Notes under the pieces: generated by a model
The model's database searches: none
What the model was told of the DNA's origin: nothing
The model's input: only the letters and a program-made list of their open reading frames with translations
Origin: Acetobacter papayae JCM 25143
GTDB taxonomy: Bacteria > Pseudomonadota > Alphaproteobacteria > Acetobacterales > Acetobacteraceae
Direction: 5' to 3'
Assembly (NCBI RefSeq): GCF_000613285.1
Contig: NZ_BAIN01000002.1
Location: 54,880-118,879, forward strand
DNA: 64,000 bases
Translations under genes and position numbers: made by a program
In this document: in pieces, positions 1 through 9,710 of the stretch
How the letters are laid out: every line of letters starts with the position of its first letter
How positions within the stretch are numbered: position 1 is the stretch's first letter

Positions 1-170
1 CGCCCACAGATTAGATCCAGAACGGTAGTTTTGCCTGCTCCGTTCGGTCCGATTATGACCCGCAGCTCGCCCTCACGAACGGAGAAGGATAGGTCGTTGA
101 CTGCCCTGAACCCATCGAAGGAAACCGTGAGGTCTGTGACGGACAGAAGAGGTTCATTACCCGTTTGCAT
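1..170 (-). CDS. urtD: Urea ABC transporter ATP-binding protein UrtD (N-terminal part, cut by window edge)
   Basis: Only the first ~56 codons are in the window, read on the minus strand from an ATG at 168-170. The translation starts MQTGNEPLLSVTDLTVSF and reaches a clear Walker A motif, GPNGAGKT, near residue 47. This is the nucleotide-binding subunit of a branched-chain amino acid/urea type ABC importer, acting at the inner face of the cytoplasmic membrane. Its start overlaps the end of urtC by 14 bases, as expected for translational coupling in an urtABCDE operon. The rest of urtD, and urtE if present, lie outside the window. The assignment to UrtD rather than a general LivG protein rests on gene order. 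Confidence 0.85.
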   Translation of the reverse strand, partial: MQTGNEPLLSVTDLTVSFDGFRAVNDLSFSVREGELRVIIGPNGAGKTTVLDLICG

Positions 171-1287
171 GATCGGCCTCCCTGCCAGCGTGAACCGGTG
201 CTTTGGATGACGAACCAAGCAGGCGGCTGATATAAGGGTCGAGATAGGTGCGGTAGAGGCTGGCAAGCCCGCCAGGCAGCACCACAACAATGAAGACAAA
301 CAATGCCCCCATGGCGAACATCCAGACCTGCGGCATGGTTTCTGAAAAGCTCGTGCGCGCCCAGTTTACCAACAGGGTGCCGTATATGACGCCCAGAAGG
401 GATGTGCGGCCGCCTACCGCGCAGTAAATAACCATTTCGATAGATGGCACGATCCCGACAAAGCTGGGGGACATAAACCCCACCTGAAGGGTAAACATGG
501 CACCGCCAATCCCCGCCATGGCCGCGGCAAAGCAGAAAACGAAGGTTTTGAAACTGGCGACATCATAGCCTGAAAACCGCACCCGATCTTCGCGTTCACG
601 CATCGCCACCAGAATACGCCCTAGCTTGCTGCACCGGATGAAATGCGCGCCACCCAGACAAACCAGCAGCAGGGCAATGGTGACAAAATACAGGATAAGC
701 TTGGCGTGATCGGTGCGAATATCCCAGCCGTTAAGTGTGCGCAGGTCGGTAATACCGTTGACACCCCCCGTATACCCCTGTTGCCCGATGATGAGGATCG
801 TCAGGATTGAGGCAATGGCCTGTGTGATGATGGCGAAATACGTTCCCCCAACCCGGCGCTTGAACATGGACAGGCCGATGATGAGTGCGAGCAGCATAGG
901 CACGGCTGCGACCGCCACAATCGAAAATGCAAGGCTGTGGAACGGTTGCCAGAACCACGGCAACGTTGTGATCTGGTTCCAGTCCATGAAGTCGGGAATA
1001 CCCGGTGTGGACTGGATCTTGGTTGCTTCAGGTGTGGAGGCCTGCAGTTTGAGGAACATGGCCATGCAGTAACCGCCAAGGCCGAAGAAAATACCCTGTC
1101 CCAAGCTGAGAATACCCGCATCGCCCCAGCACAAGACCAGCCCGAGTGCCACGAAAGCATAGGTCAGGTATTTCCCAACAAGGTTGAGCCTGAACGGTTC
1201 AAGTACCAAAGGTAGGATAACGGCCAGAATGGCTACGAGAACCAGAACAAAGAGCGCGGTTTTCCTGTCACGTAATAACGATTTCAT
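157..1287 (-). CDS. urtC: Urea ABC transporter permease UrtC
   Basis: A 376-residue polytopic membrane protein of the LivM/UrtC family, one of the two permeases of the urea (or short-chain amide, FmdF) importer. Hydrophobic helices run through the protein, and the middle carries the family signature GGTYFAIITQA followed by GYTGGVNGITDL, near residues 147-185. A ribosome site, GAGGAAAGATC, lies just before the ATG. It sits 9 bases after urtB and overlaps urtD by 14 bases, so it is within one operon. The reading frame is intact and the length is normal for the family. Urea is the likely substrate; short-chain amides are an alternative for this transporter group. Confidence 0.9.
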   Translation of the reverse strand: MKSLLRDRKTALFVLVLVAILAVILPLVLEPFRLNLVGKYLTYAFVALGLVLCWGDAGILSLGQGIFFGLGGYCMAMFLKLQASTPEATKIQSTPGIPDFMDWNQITTLPWFWQPFHSLAFSIVAVAAVPMLLALIIGLSMFKRRVGGTYFAIITQAIASILTILIIGQQGYTGGVNGITDLRTLNGWDIRTDHAKLILYFVTIALLLVCLGGAHFIRCSKLGRILVAMREREDRVRFSGYDVASFKTFVFCFAAAMAGIGGAMFTLQVGFMSPSFVGIVPSIEMVIYCAVGGRTSLLGVIYGTLLVNWARTSFSETMPQVWMFAMGALFVFIVVVLPGGLASLYRTYLDPYISRLLGSSSKAPVHAGREADHANG

Positions 1288-1296
1288 GATCTTTCC

Positions 1297-2223
1297 TCAC
1301 CGCCGCACTTTGAGAACGAACAGACCCTGCGGGCGGAGCATCAGAATGATGACAACGCTCAGCAGCACGATGACCTGCGCCATGGAACCGCTCAGGAAAA
1401 ACTCCAGAATTGAACGGGTCTGTGAAATACTGAAGGCCGAAGCAATGGTGCCTGTGAGGCTTTGTGCTCCGCCAAATGCCACGACCAGAAACGTATCTAC
1501 AATATAGAGCTGACCGGCCGTGGGGCTGGTGGAGCCAATCATGGTAAAGGCGGCCCCGGCTACCCCTGCAATGCCGCAACCCAGACCAAAGGTCATGCGG
1601 TCAACCCGCTCGGTATTGATACCCACCGCACCAGCCATGGCACGGTTTTGCATGACCGCACGCACCTGCTTGCCCCAGCCTGAACGGAACAGGAGAAGAT
1701 ACACCCCGGCCGTAATAACCAGCGTCATGCCCATGACAATTATGCCGTTGATGGGAATTTCGATGCTGTCAGACAGGTGGGTAGACCCCATCATCCATTC
1801 CGGCAGGTTCACACCCACTTCACGCGCACCGAAAATGGAGCGGTACGCTTGCTGGAGCATGAGGCTGATGCCCCATGTAGCCAGCAATGTGTCCAGTGGA
1901 CGCTTGTAAAGAAACCGGATCAGCGACCACTCCAGCGCCATGCCCAGCAGGCCCGGCACAATGAATGAAACAATGATTGCGACAAAGAAATACAGGCTGA
2001 ACAATCCCGGCATATATGCACTGAACAGCCGGGAGCATTCATAGGTCATGTAGGCCCCGAGGATCATGAACTCCCCATGGGCCATGTTGATGACACCCAT
2101 CTGCCCGAAAATGATCGCCAGCCCCAGCGCCATCAGCAGATAGACGGAAAACATGATCAATCCGGCAAAACCCTGCATGACCAGGATGGAGCCAAGATCG
2201 CTGAATGAATAGCCCATCAGCAT
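1297..2223 (-). CDS. urtB: Urea ABC transporter permease UrtB
   Basis: A 308-residue membrane permease of the LivH/UrtB family. Family features are GLAIIFGQMGVINMAHGEF near residue 33 and the UrtB-typical stretch TWGISLMLQQAYRSIFGA near residues 115-132. It pairs with UrtC to form the membrane channel. The gene lies between urtA (69 bases upstream) and urtC (9 bases downstream) on the same strand. The frame is intact. The first ATG, at 2223, is used; a second ATG two codons later is equally possible. Some UrtB proteins carry a long extra N-terminal domain; this one is the short form. Confidence 0.9.
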   Translation of the reverse strand: MLMGYSFSDLGSILVMQGFAGLIMFSVYLLMALGLAIIFGQMGVINMAHGEFMILGAYMTYECSRLFSAYMPGLFSLYFFVAIIVSFIVPGLLGMALEWSLIRFLYKRPLDTLLATWGISLMLQQAYRSIFGAREVGVNLPEWMMGSTHLSDSIEIPINGIIVMGMTLVITAGVYLLLFRSGWGKQVRAVMQNRAMAGAVGINTERVDRMTFGLGCGIAGVAGAAFTMIGSTSPTAGQLYIVDTFLVVAFGGAQSLTGTIASAFSISQTRSILEFFLSGSMAQVIVLLSVVIILMLRPQGLFVLKVRR

Positions 2224-2291
2224 GGAACGCGATCTCCCGATGGCGAAAGAACAGGAATTTTTCTCATGATGTCAGATCAGTCGCGCCAGTC

Positions 2292-3554
2292 TTACTGGTA
2301 GCCAACGGGGAAGGGGTTGGGCTCCATCAGATCCGGTGTCTGGTAAATCACGTTGAACTGACCATCGGTGCGGGCTTGACCCACAAGAGTGCGGCTCCAC
2401 AGATGGTGGTTGGGGTGAATACGCACATACCCTTCGGGGGCGTTTTTGAATTCCACGCCGGGTGAGGCGTCTATCACCTTATTGATGTCGAAACTGCCTG
2501 CTTTTTCCACGGTCAGTTTCCATAGCCACGGACCCAGATAGGCGGCCTGTGTAACATCGCCGATCACGCTGTTTTCGCCCCACATTTTCTTGAATGCGGC
2601 AACGAATTCCTTGTTGGCGGGGTTATCAAGGCTCTGGAAATATTTCATGCAGGCATAGGCCCCGGCGATGTTTTCGCCCCCGATCCCGAGAATTTCATCT
2701 TCGGTCACGGAAATGGTCATCAGGGTCTGCTTGCTCAGGTCGATACCGGCCGCCTTGAGCTGTTTGTAAAAGGCGACATTAGAGCCACCGACAATGATGG
2801 CGTAAATCACATCGGGCTTGTGCAGTTTGATCTTGTTGATGACGGAATTGAACTGGGTATGACCAAGGGGGAAGTATTCCTCACCAATAACCTTGGAATC
2901 CTTCAGGTGGCCTTCGATATGTTTGCGCGCAATCTTGTTAGCTGTGCGCGGCCAGATATAGTCCGAACCCAGAAGGTAATAGGTTTTGGCTTTCTTTTCG
3001 CGGCTGACCCAGTCCAGACCGGCTAGAATCTGCTGCGTTGCTTCCTGCCCGGTGTAAATGACGTTGCGTGACTGCTCCAGCCCTTCGTAAAAAGTGGGGT
3101 AATACAGCATGCCATTATACTGCTCGAATACGGGTAGAACGGCCTTGCGCGAGGCAGATGTCCAGCAACCGAAAACGGCAGCACATTTGTCGTTTTCAAG
3201 CAGTTTCCGGGCTTTTTCCGCAAAGGTAGGCCAGTCGGATGCACCATCTTCCTGCACAACCTTGATCTGGCGACCCAGCACCCCACCCGATGCGTTGATC
3301 TGGGCAATGGCAAGTTTTTCGGCTTCGACCGAACCCGTTTCGCTGATAGCCATGGTGCCGGTAATGGAATGCAGGATACCAACTGTTACCGTATCATCGG
3401 TAACGGCAAGGCCTGTGGTGTTGACCGCGGATGTGGCTGACGCGGCCTGCGCAAGCCGTGGCAGGCCAGCCATGACCGGAAGTGCCGCGAGGCCTTTGAG
3501 AATCTGTCGGCGATTTGATTGTATACCGAAAATACCTGTCTTTTTCTCTACCAT
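2292..3554 (-). CDS. urtA: Urea ABC transporter substrate-binding protein UrtA
   Basis: A 420-residue periplasmic binding protein of the UrtA/FmdD family. The N-terminus carries a twin-arginine type signal (NRRQILKGLAALPV, near residues 14-27) and an Ala-rich cleavage region, so export by the Tat system is likely. The mature part begins with VTVGILHSITGTMAISE and contains FYEGLEQSRNVIYTGQE and ARKHIEGHLKDSKVIGEEY, as in urea-binding proteins. It is the first gene of the minus-strand urt operon and is divergent from the permease-kinase fusion at 3750. The protein would capture urea or small amides and hand them to UrtBC. The frame is intact. Confidence 0.9.
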   Translation of the reverse strand: MVEKKTGIFGIQSNRRQILKGLAALPVMAGLPRLAQAASATSAVNTTGLAVTDDTVTVGILHSITGTMAISETGSVEAEKLAIAQINASGGVLGRQIKVVQEDGASDWPTFAEKARKLLENDKCAAVFGCWTSASRKAVLPVFEQYNGMLYYPTFYEGLEQSRNVIYTGQEATQQILAGLDWVSREKKAKTYYLLGSDYIWPRTANKIARKHIEGHLKDSKVIGEEYFPLGHTQFNSVINKIKLHKPDVIYAIIVGGSNVAFYKQLKAAGIDLSKQTLMTISVTEDEILGIGGENIAGAYACMKYFQSLDNPANKEFVAAFKKMWGENSVIGDVTQAAYLGPWLWKLTVEKAGSFDINKVIDASPGVEFKNAPEGYVRIHPNHHLWSRTLVGQARTDGQFNVIYQTPDLMEPNPFPVGYQ

Positions 3555-3637
3555 GTCGCACCTGTCTTTCCTGTGGCGGCAGAGTATGTCCGCTACCTGA
3601 TGCGCACAGAATTCCAGTTACGAGGTCGAAACTGTTA

Positions 3638-3653
3638 TACGTCGAACGACGTA
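3638..3653. promoter_or_regulatory. Inverted repeat in the urtA / permease-kinase divergent promoter region
   Basis: TACGTCG-AA-CGACGTA is a perfect 7-bp inverted repeat with a 2-base spacer. It sits about 85 bases upstream of urtA and about 100 bases upstream of the permease-kinase gene. Its size suits a dimeric regulator such as the LuxR-type response regulator encoded at 7176. That link is inference. Confidence 0.4.
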
Positions 3654-3749
3654 CCCGCCTGCATAGCCCTGCCCATTCGATGTATGCTATTGCGTAAACG
3701 AAACAAAAATGACACACTTCCATTCCACCACGAAAGCGGCATATAGAGC

Positions 3750-6700
3750 ATGCGCCAACGTATCCTTCCGATCCGCCGGGATTATAACCGCTGGGTCGGC
3801 AACGAGATGCTGGAAGACTATGCCCTGCGCTTTACCGCGCGCAAGGCTAGGCGCTGGTCCTCCCTTACGGTTGCAAACACGGCCTTTGGCGGTGTTTCCT
3901 TCCTTGCACTCGAGCTGATCGGCGGCGTCACAACGGTCCATTACGGCTTTGCAAATGCCGCAGTGGCGCTGGGGCTGACCTGTGTGCTGATTTTTCTGAC
4001 TGCCCTGCCCATATCGTTTTACGCGACACAGGGGGGAGTGGATATTGACCTGCTGACACGAGGGTCCGGGTTTGGCTATGTCGGCTCCACCATTACATCG
4101 CTGGTCTATGCCTCGTTTACATTCATCTTTTTTGCCATTGAAGGTGCCATTCTAGCCAAAATTTTGCTGGCGTGCTTCGGCATCCCGCTCTGGTTTGGCT
4201 ATATCATCGCCACCGTGCTGGTGGTGCCGATCGTGGCTAATGGCATACGCTTTATCAGCCAGTTTCACCTCTGGACTCTCCCTCTCTGGCTGGGTCTGCA
4301 GCTTCTACCTTTTGTTTTTCTGGCGCGTTCAGGCAATGGCCACGCATTGGTAATGGAATGGACCCGCTTTGGGGGGCTTGATGGCACCCCGGGGCTTAGT
4401 CTCATGGCCGTTGGAGCAGCGGCTTCCGTTATGTTTTCTGTCGTGGCTCAGATTGGCGAGCAGGTAGATTATCTGCGCTTTCTGCCGCCGCCCACTACAT
4501 CGGGCATGACCAGTCGGGCGCGCTGGTGCTGGCGCTCTTGTTTGGCGGAGCGGGATGGATTGTATTTGGCGGAGGTAAAATTCTGGCGGGTTCGTTTCTA
4601 GCATGGCTGGTGCTGCATGTGGGCGGCACACCGGCAGATGCAGTGCAGCCCACCGTCATGTATCTGCTGGCTTTTTCCAATGTGACCACATACCCGATGC
4701 TGGCTCTGGTACTATCTGCGTGCTTTGTCATGGTCTCGCAGATCAAGATCAACATCACCAACGCCTATGCGGGGTCGATCGCATGGTCGAATTTTTTCTC
4801 GCGCCTTACGCATAGCCATCCGGGACGGGTTGTATGGGTGCTGTTCAATGTCACTATCGCTCTGGTGTTGATGGAAGAGGGTATTCACCAGACCATCACC
4901 TTTACGCTTATTGCCTATTCCTGCATTGCCGCCTCATGGATTGGCGCTCTGGTAGCGGATCTGACCGTTAACAAGCCTTTGGGTTTCAGCCCGGCGCATA
5001 CCGAATTCCGTCGTGCCTATCTGTATGACATCAACCCGTTGGTGTAGGCAGCATGACACTGGGGCTCATCACATCAGCCTTGGCCTATGGGGGCATTCTG
5101 GGTCCACTGGCGCAGGCATTTGCGCCGTTTCTCGCGCTACTGGTGGCTTATGTCAGCGCGCCACTGATCGCCTGGACCACAGGGGGGCGATATTATCTGG
5201 CGCGCAGGCCCATCAGCCTAAAGACCAATAATACCTACAGCCTTAAATGCGTGATTTGCGAACATAAATTCGAGCGTGAAGACATGGCGCTGTGCCCTGC
5301 CTACGCAGGCCCGATCTGTTCATTATGCTGCACGCTTGATGCCCGGTGTCATGATAGCTGCAAACCACAGGAAGCCCGTGCGGGCTACCAGCTTTCGTTT
5401 ATCAGCCGCCGGATTTTGAGCTGGCTCGTGCCCGCGGGAGTGGATGAAGGACCATACCGCTCTGTACTGCGCTATTTCAGCCTGTTTACACTCATGGGGG
5501 GGGGCATAGGGCTGGTTCTGCTGATCATTTATGATGAGGTCGTTCGTGTTGCTGAAGAACGTGCGCAGGATGTAGCCAATGTATTCTGGCTGGCTTTCCT
5601 GCTGCTGCTATGTGCGGCCGGAATCATGACATGGTTTGTGGTGCTGGCCCTGCAAAGTCGGCGCGTTTCCGAGGATGAAAGCCGCCGACAGACCCGATTG
5701 CTGATGAATGAAATCCGAGCGCATCGCCGCACTGACATTCAACTCCAGCGTGCAAAGGAGCGGGCTGAAGCGGCAAATCTGGCCAAAAGCCGGTTTATTG
5801 TCGGTGTCAGCCACGAGGTGCGCACGCCGCTCAACGCGATCATGGGGTATGCCCATCTGCTGGAGCATAATCTGATTTCTCCCGCACGCAGGCTGGATGG
5901 CCTGCGCGCCATTCAGCGTGGTGCCGAACATCTGACTGGCCTGATAGAAGGTCTGCTGGATATTTCCAAAATCGAAGCCGGGCGGATCGAGCTGTACCGA
6001 GAGGAATTGCAACTTCCCGACTTTCTGGATCAGCTTGTTAGCATGTTCCGCCTCCAGACCGAGGCCAAAGGGATTGGTTTTGAATGCACTATTCCGTCTG
6101 ATCTGCCGCATCTGGTCTACACGGATGCGCGCCGCCTGCGACAGATTCTGATCAATCTCCTGTCCAATGCGGTCAAGTTTACCCAGCATGGCTCTGTTAG
6201 GCTGACAGTGCTCTGGCAGGCCGAAATTGCTGAATTCATGATAGAGGATACAGGCATAGGTATTCCACCTGATGACCTCTCGCGTATTTTCGAGCCGTTT
6301 CAGCGAGGGCAGGGGGCTGCTGCCGCCATACCGGGAATAGGTCTGGGTCTGACTATAACCCAGCTTCTGGTTCAGATTATGGGGGGGGAACTTTCAGTTT
6401 TCAGCACGTCGGGGCTGGGGAGCTGCTTCAAGGTTCGGTTGATGCTTTCACAAGCGCCACAGACCTGCCAGCCTGCTCCGGTCGTTGAGCATATCAGCGG
6501 TTATCGTGGTGGTCGTCTGACCGCTATGGTGGTGGATGATGACCCAGTACATCGCGACATGCTTCGTGACATGCTCGAGCCGCTGGGTTTTCTGATTTAC
6601 ACAGCGACAGACGCACAGGATTGCCTGAATTTTTCCAACCTGCTTACGGTAAATCTGTTTTTGCTCGATGTCTCCATGCCCGGTATGGACGGGTTTACAC

Positions 6701-7179
6701 TGGCCAGACAGTTACGTGCAGGTGGAGCTGACAAAGCCACTATTCTGATCGTGTCTGCCAGTACACACGACCTGATCAGTCGTCCCGCGACAGATGACAG
6801 CTATAACGCCCTGCTCAGCAAACCGGTTCATGTGCCCACATTGCTGGAACTGATTGGCCGGACAATGACCATAGAATGGACCATGCACGATCTGCCGGTT
6901 GCGGAGCGGACCATGCCTGAGCTTTCTTCTTCGCAGGGCGGCCTAGAGCAAACACCATCAGGGTTCAGCACTCATGCCGTAATTCCTCTGACTGCGAAAC
7001 AGATTTCCGAGCTCCAGCGCCTTGGTGAGTTGGGTTATATCGAAGGTATCCGCCAGACACTTGCACGGATAGAGGCTGAACAGCCTGATACGCGAGACAG
7101 TATTGAACCCCTTCGAGCCATGATTGCGGCTTCACGGATCGACACTTTTCTGCACAGCTTGCGGAACATAGCGCAATGA
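3750..7179 (+). CDS. NCS1-type permease fused to a hybrid histidine kinase (two frameshifts as read)
   Basis: The first ~450 codons resemble a purine/cytosine (NCS1) permease with about 12 membrane helices. A Cys-rich stretch follows (CVICEHKF...CPAYAGPICSLCC...CHDSC, near 5248-5365), then one or two helices, a HisKA domain with H-box SHEVRTPLNAIMGY (~5809), an HATPase domain (LINLLSNAVKF, DTGIGIP, GIGLGLTI) and a receiver domain (VVDDD, LLDVSMPGMDGF, SKPV). The frame shifts near 4485-4495 and 5036-5046. Adding one base at each place joins the parts; at the second site the protein then reads NPxGVGSMTLG instead of stopping. It is divergent from urtABCD, so I infer it senses urea or a related nitrogen compound through its permease-like domain. 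The receiver makes it a hybrid kinase. The Cys cluster may bind a metal. Confidence 0.8.
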
Positions 7180-8087
7180 ATACGAACCAGATCATTCTTG
7201 TTATTGATGATTCTCCTGACTCGCTAGGAATGATAAACGAGGCGCTGAGCGCGAGCGGCTATTCGGTACTGGTGGCCCTATCGGCTGAAACCGCCTTTAC
7301 TATCATGAACACAATCCGGCCGGATCTGATTTTGCTTGATGCCATTATGCCAGGCATGGATGGGTTTGAAACCTGTACTATTCTCAAGCGTACGCCGGGC
7401 CTGAGTGATATTCCGATCATTTTCATGACCGGGCTTAGCCAGCCAGAATATATTGTCAAAGCACTGACAACCGGCGGCGTTGATTATGTGCAAAAACCCG
7501 TTATTCCATCAGAGGTTTTAGCTCGTATTCGTGTCCATATTGGAAACGCGCATAAAACACAAAGTGCGCGTGAGGCGCTCGATCATGCCGGAAGGCACCT
7601 GTTGGCGCTGGATATACGCGGGCGCCTGCTTTGGGCAACGCCCAAGGCTGCAAGCCTGCTTAATCACGATATGAAAGAGGGAGAAAGCATTCTTCCCCCT
7701 GAGGCAGAAAGCTGGGTGTTAACCTGTGCCCGGCGCAATACCCCAGCGGGGGCGCGCCGCAGCTTTGATTTTCCTCATGCGGAAACCACAAGTCTAGAGC
7801 TTACCTATATGGGACAGACCCGACCCGGGGAATATCTGCTAAGGCTGACGGCAATCCAGCATAAACGCGAAGAGTTCATTCTGCGTGAACGCCTGAGCCT
7901 GACCATGCGTGAAGCCGAGGTGTTGCTCTGGCTGGGAAGAGGCAAGACAAACCGTGATATAGCGGAGATTCTTTCCATAAGCCCACGTACTATCAACAAA
8001 CATCTTGAGCAGGTTTATACTAAAATAGGGGTTGAAAATCGTGCCTCTGCTACGGCTGTCGTCATGAATGCTTTGCAGGATTCCTAA
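7176..8087 (+). CDS. LuxR/NarL-type response regulator
   Basis: A 303-residue protein whose ATG overlaps the kinase stop codon (ATGA), so the two are co-translated. The N-terminal receiver domain (residues ~1-125) has VIDDS, the phospho-acceptor Asp in LLDAIMPGMDGFE and the KP motif. Residues ~130-235 form a linker with weak PAS-like character. The C-terminus (~240-300) is a LuxR-type helix-turn-helix: LTMREAEVLLWLGRGKTN followed by ISPRTINKHLEQVYTKIGVE. It is the obvious partner of the permease-kinase and probably controls the urt operon and perhaps the porin at 8141. The frame is intact. Confidence 0.9.
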   Translation: MNTNQIILVIDDSPDSLGMINEALSASGYSVLVALSAETAFTIMNTIRPDLILLDAIMPGMDGFETCTILKRTPGLSDIPIIFMTGLSQPEYIVKALTTGGVDYVQKPVIPSEVLARIRVHIGNAHKTQSAREALDHAGRHLLALDIRGRLLWATPKAASLLNHDMKEGESILPPEAESWVLTCARRNTPAGARRSFDFPHAETTSLELTYMGQTRPGEYLLRLTAIQHKREEFILRERLSLTMREAEVLLWLGRGKTNRDIAEILSISPRTINKHLEQVYTKIGVENRASATAVVMNALQDS

Positions 8088-8101
8088 TATTATACCGTTT
8101 T

Positions 8102-8131
8102 TATGGAGCAGGCATGCAAGCCTGCTCCATA
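8102..8131. terminator. Strong hairpin between converging response regulator and porin genes
   Basis: TATGGAGCAGGC and GCCTGCTCCATA form a perfect 12-bp stem with a 6-base loop between two converging genes. There is no clear T-run after the stem on either strand, so it may act as a bidirectional terminator or mRNA-end stabiliser. Confidence 0.6.
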
Positions 8132-8140
8132 CCATGTGGT

Positions 8141-9341
8141 TTAGTACTGGAACTGAACCCCTGCCAGAAAGCCGTCTGAGGCTTTGGTGGATGGTGAATT
8201 GTAATGAACATAATCAAGGGTAATTACGGAGTTATGGCCATCTATCACATAGTTTGAACCGGCTTCAAACTGTGTGGTTTTACCATTATTGGTGGCAGCA
8301 TAGTGATATGGCTTGAACTGCTGGTAGCGTATGACCGGCTGAAACCGTCCCCACCCCAACGTGTAGGGGATCAGATACGCAGTATCCAGCATGAAGCAGT
8401 GCCCGCCTGAATACCCCCTACATTGGCATCATTGGCAGCCCCGTGCCAGCCTGATGCAACGTCTTGCACGCCGTCGGTATGATACTGATAATATGCGCCT
8501 TCAAGCTATAGGTGCCGGATTTTCCATCTTTTCCAATGCGTTTTTCAAAAAGTCCATCAACGTTCCACGCTTTGTAGTCACCACGGTTCTGCGCTGTGCC
8601 GACACCATCCACCTGATACTGCCCAACCAGAGCAATGGCCAGAATATCATGTTGGCCGTAATAGGTGCTGGCGGTGTAGTACGCGGGTGAATCCTCAGGA
8701 TCGAGAAAGTTATACTCGGCTCTGGCGGCAAAAAGCGGGTGATTCCCGCCATTCGATGCGTTATCGTAACGATTGTGGCCGCGGAAAATGCCGGCAACAT
8801 ACCGGAAATGATTATGTGCAAGACGGCCCCAGATATTGATCCCGTCATCACGGCCTGACCATACCCCCGGGTATTGCGCCACTACGCCGGGATAAAGGTA
8901 GCTGTTCAGGTAATACGGCCCGTCAAGATTGGAACGATCGCTCGGTGTCAGCATCCGGCCGACCCAGATATTGATTGCGGAGCTGGGTTCAAATTGAAAA
9001 ATGCCGTCGAGAAGGTTCCAGTTATTTCCAGCAAGCCGTTCAACATTGACCGTTGCCTTGATATGTTTGTTCAGCTGCGCGCCCATATACAGACGGAAGT
9101 TATCGAGTGATACCGAGTTTGAATCCCGAGCATTGCTGATATTATGGCTTTGATAGCTCGCACGTGCACCAAAGCCGATACTGAATGAGCGGTCATTACC
9201 AAGAGAAATAACTGCATTGGCGTGTGCCTTGGGTGCCGCGGCAATGGTTACACCGCAGACTACGGCGCCTGTAACCATACAGGCCATTGCCTGATCCAGA
9301 CAGGAATAGATCCTGCGTTTTTTCTTTTCGTACACACTCAT
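8141..9341 (-). CDS. Outer-membrane porin, FmdC/OprO-like (two frameshifts as read)
   Basis: Start chosen at 9341, where AAAGGAG lies six bases before the ATG. A long signal peptide ends near APKAHANA. The mature part is rich in alternating beta-strands and ends in the aromatic signal VQFQY, typical of outer-membrane barrels. The reading frame changes near 8505 and near 8393. The middle piece (GAYYQYHTDGVQDVASGWHG) is recovered in the third frame, and each junction needs one extra base. The family includes FmdC, a porin that accompanies short-chain amide/urea ABC transporters, and here it lies next to the urt/kinase locus. I infer it lets urea or amides through the outer membrane. A general phosphate- or anion-type porin is the alternative. 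Confidence 0.7.
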
Positions 9342-9710
9342 GTCCGACTCCTTTCCCATACGGCAACCGGCAGGAACACCCGGACAGATTGCCGTCCCGT
9401 TGGTTTCGAAGTCGGATCGTTATGAATTTTTCATTAATCTGGTATGGGGTAAATGGCGTACATGCCGCTTTCTACTTCCAATCTAGGAGTAGTCTGATTA
9501 TTTTGCAAAAACATTTGGAACCGGAATTTATGTTTTTATTTCTACTATTTTTTGTTTTATGAATAGAAAAAGGTTAGCGATACATGTCTTCTGAACCAGC
9601 ATCATACGTATCAGAAGACATGCAAGCATTCAGGCCTGACAGTCAATCAGGTGTCGCGCTGGAGCATATGTTTATCGGCCGGATGGTGATATGCCTTCTT
9701 TCTGAAGGTA
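9342..9710. other. Intergenic region upstream of the porin, with a perfect inverted repeat
   Basis: No gene is supported here. An AT-rich part (9480-9570) probably holds the porin promoter. At 9583-9594 and 9611-9622 CATGTCTTCTGA and TCAGAAGACATG form a perfect 12-bp inverted repeat with a 16-base spacer. There is no T-run, so it could be an operator, or a hairpin after the YaiI/YqxD gene. Confidence 0.5.
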
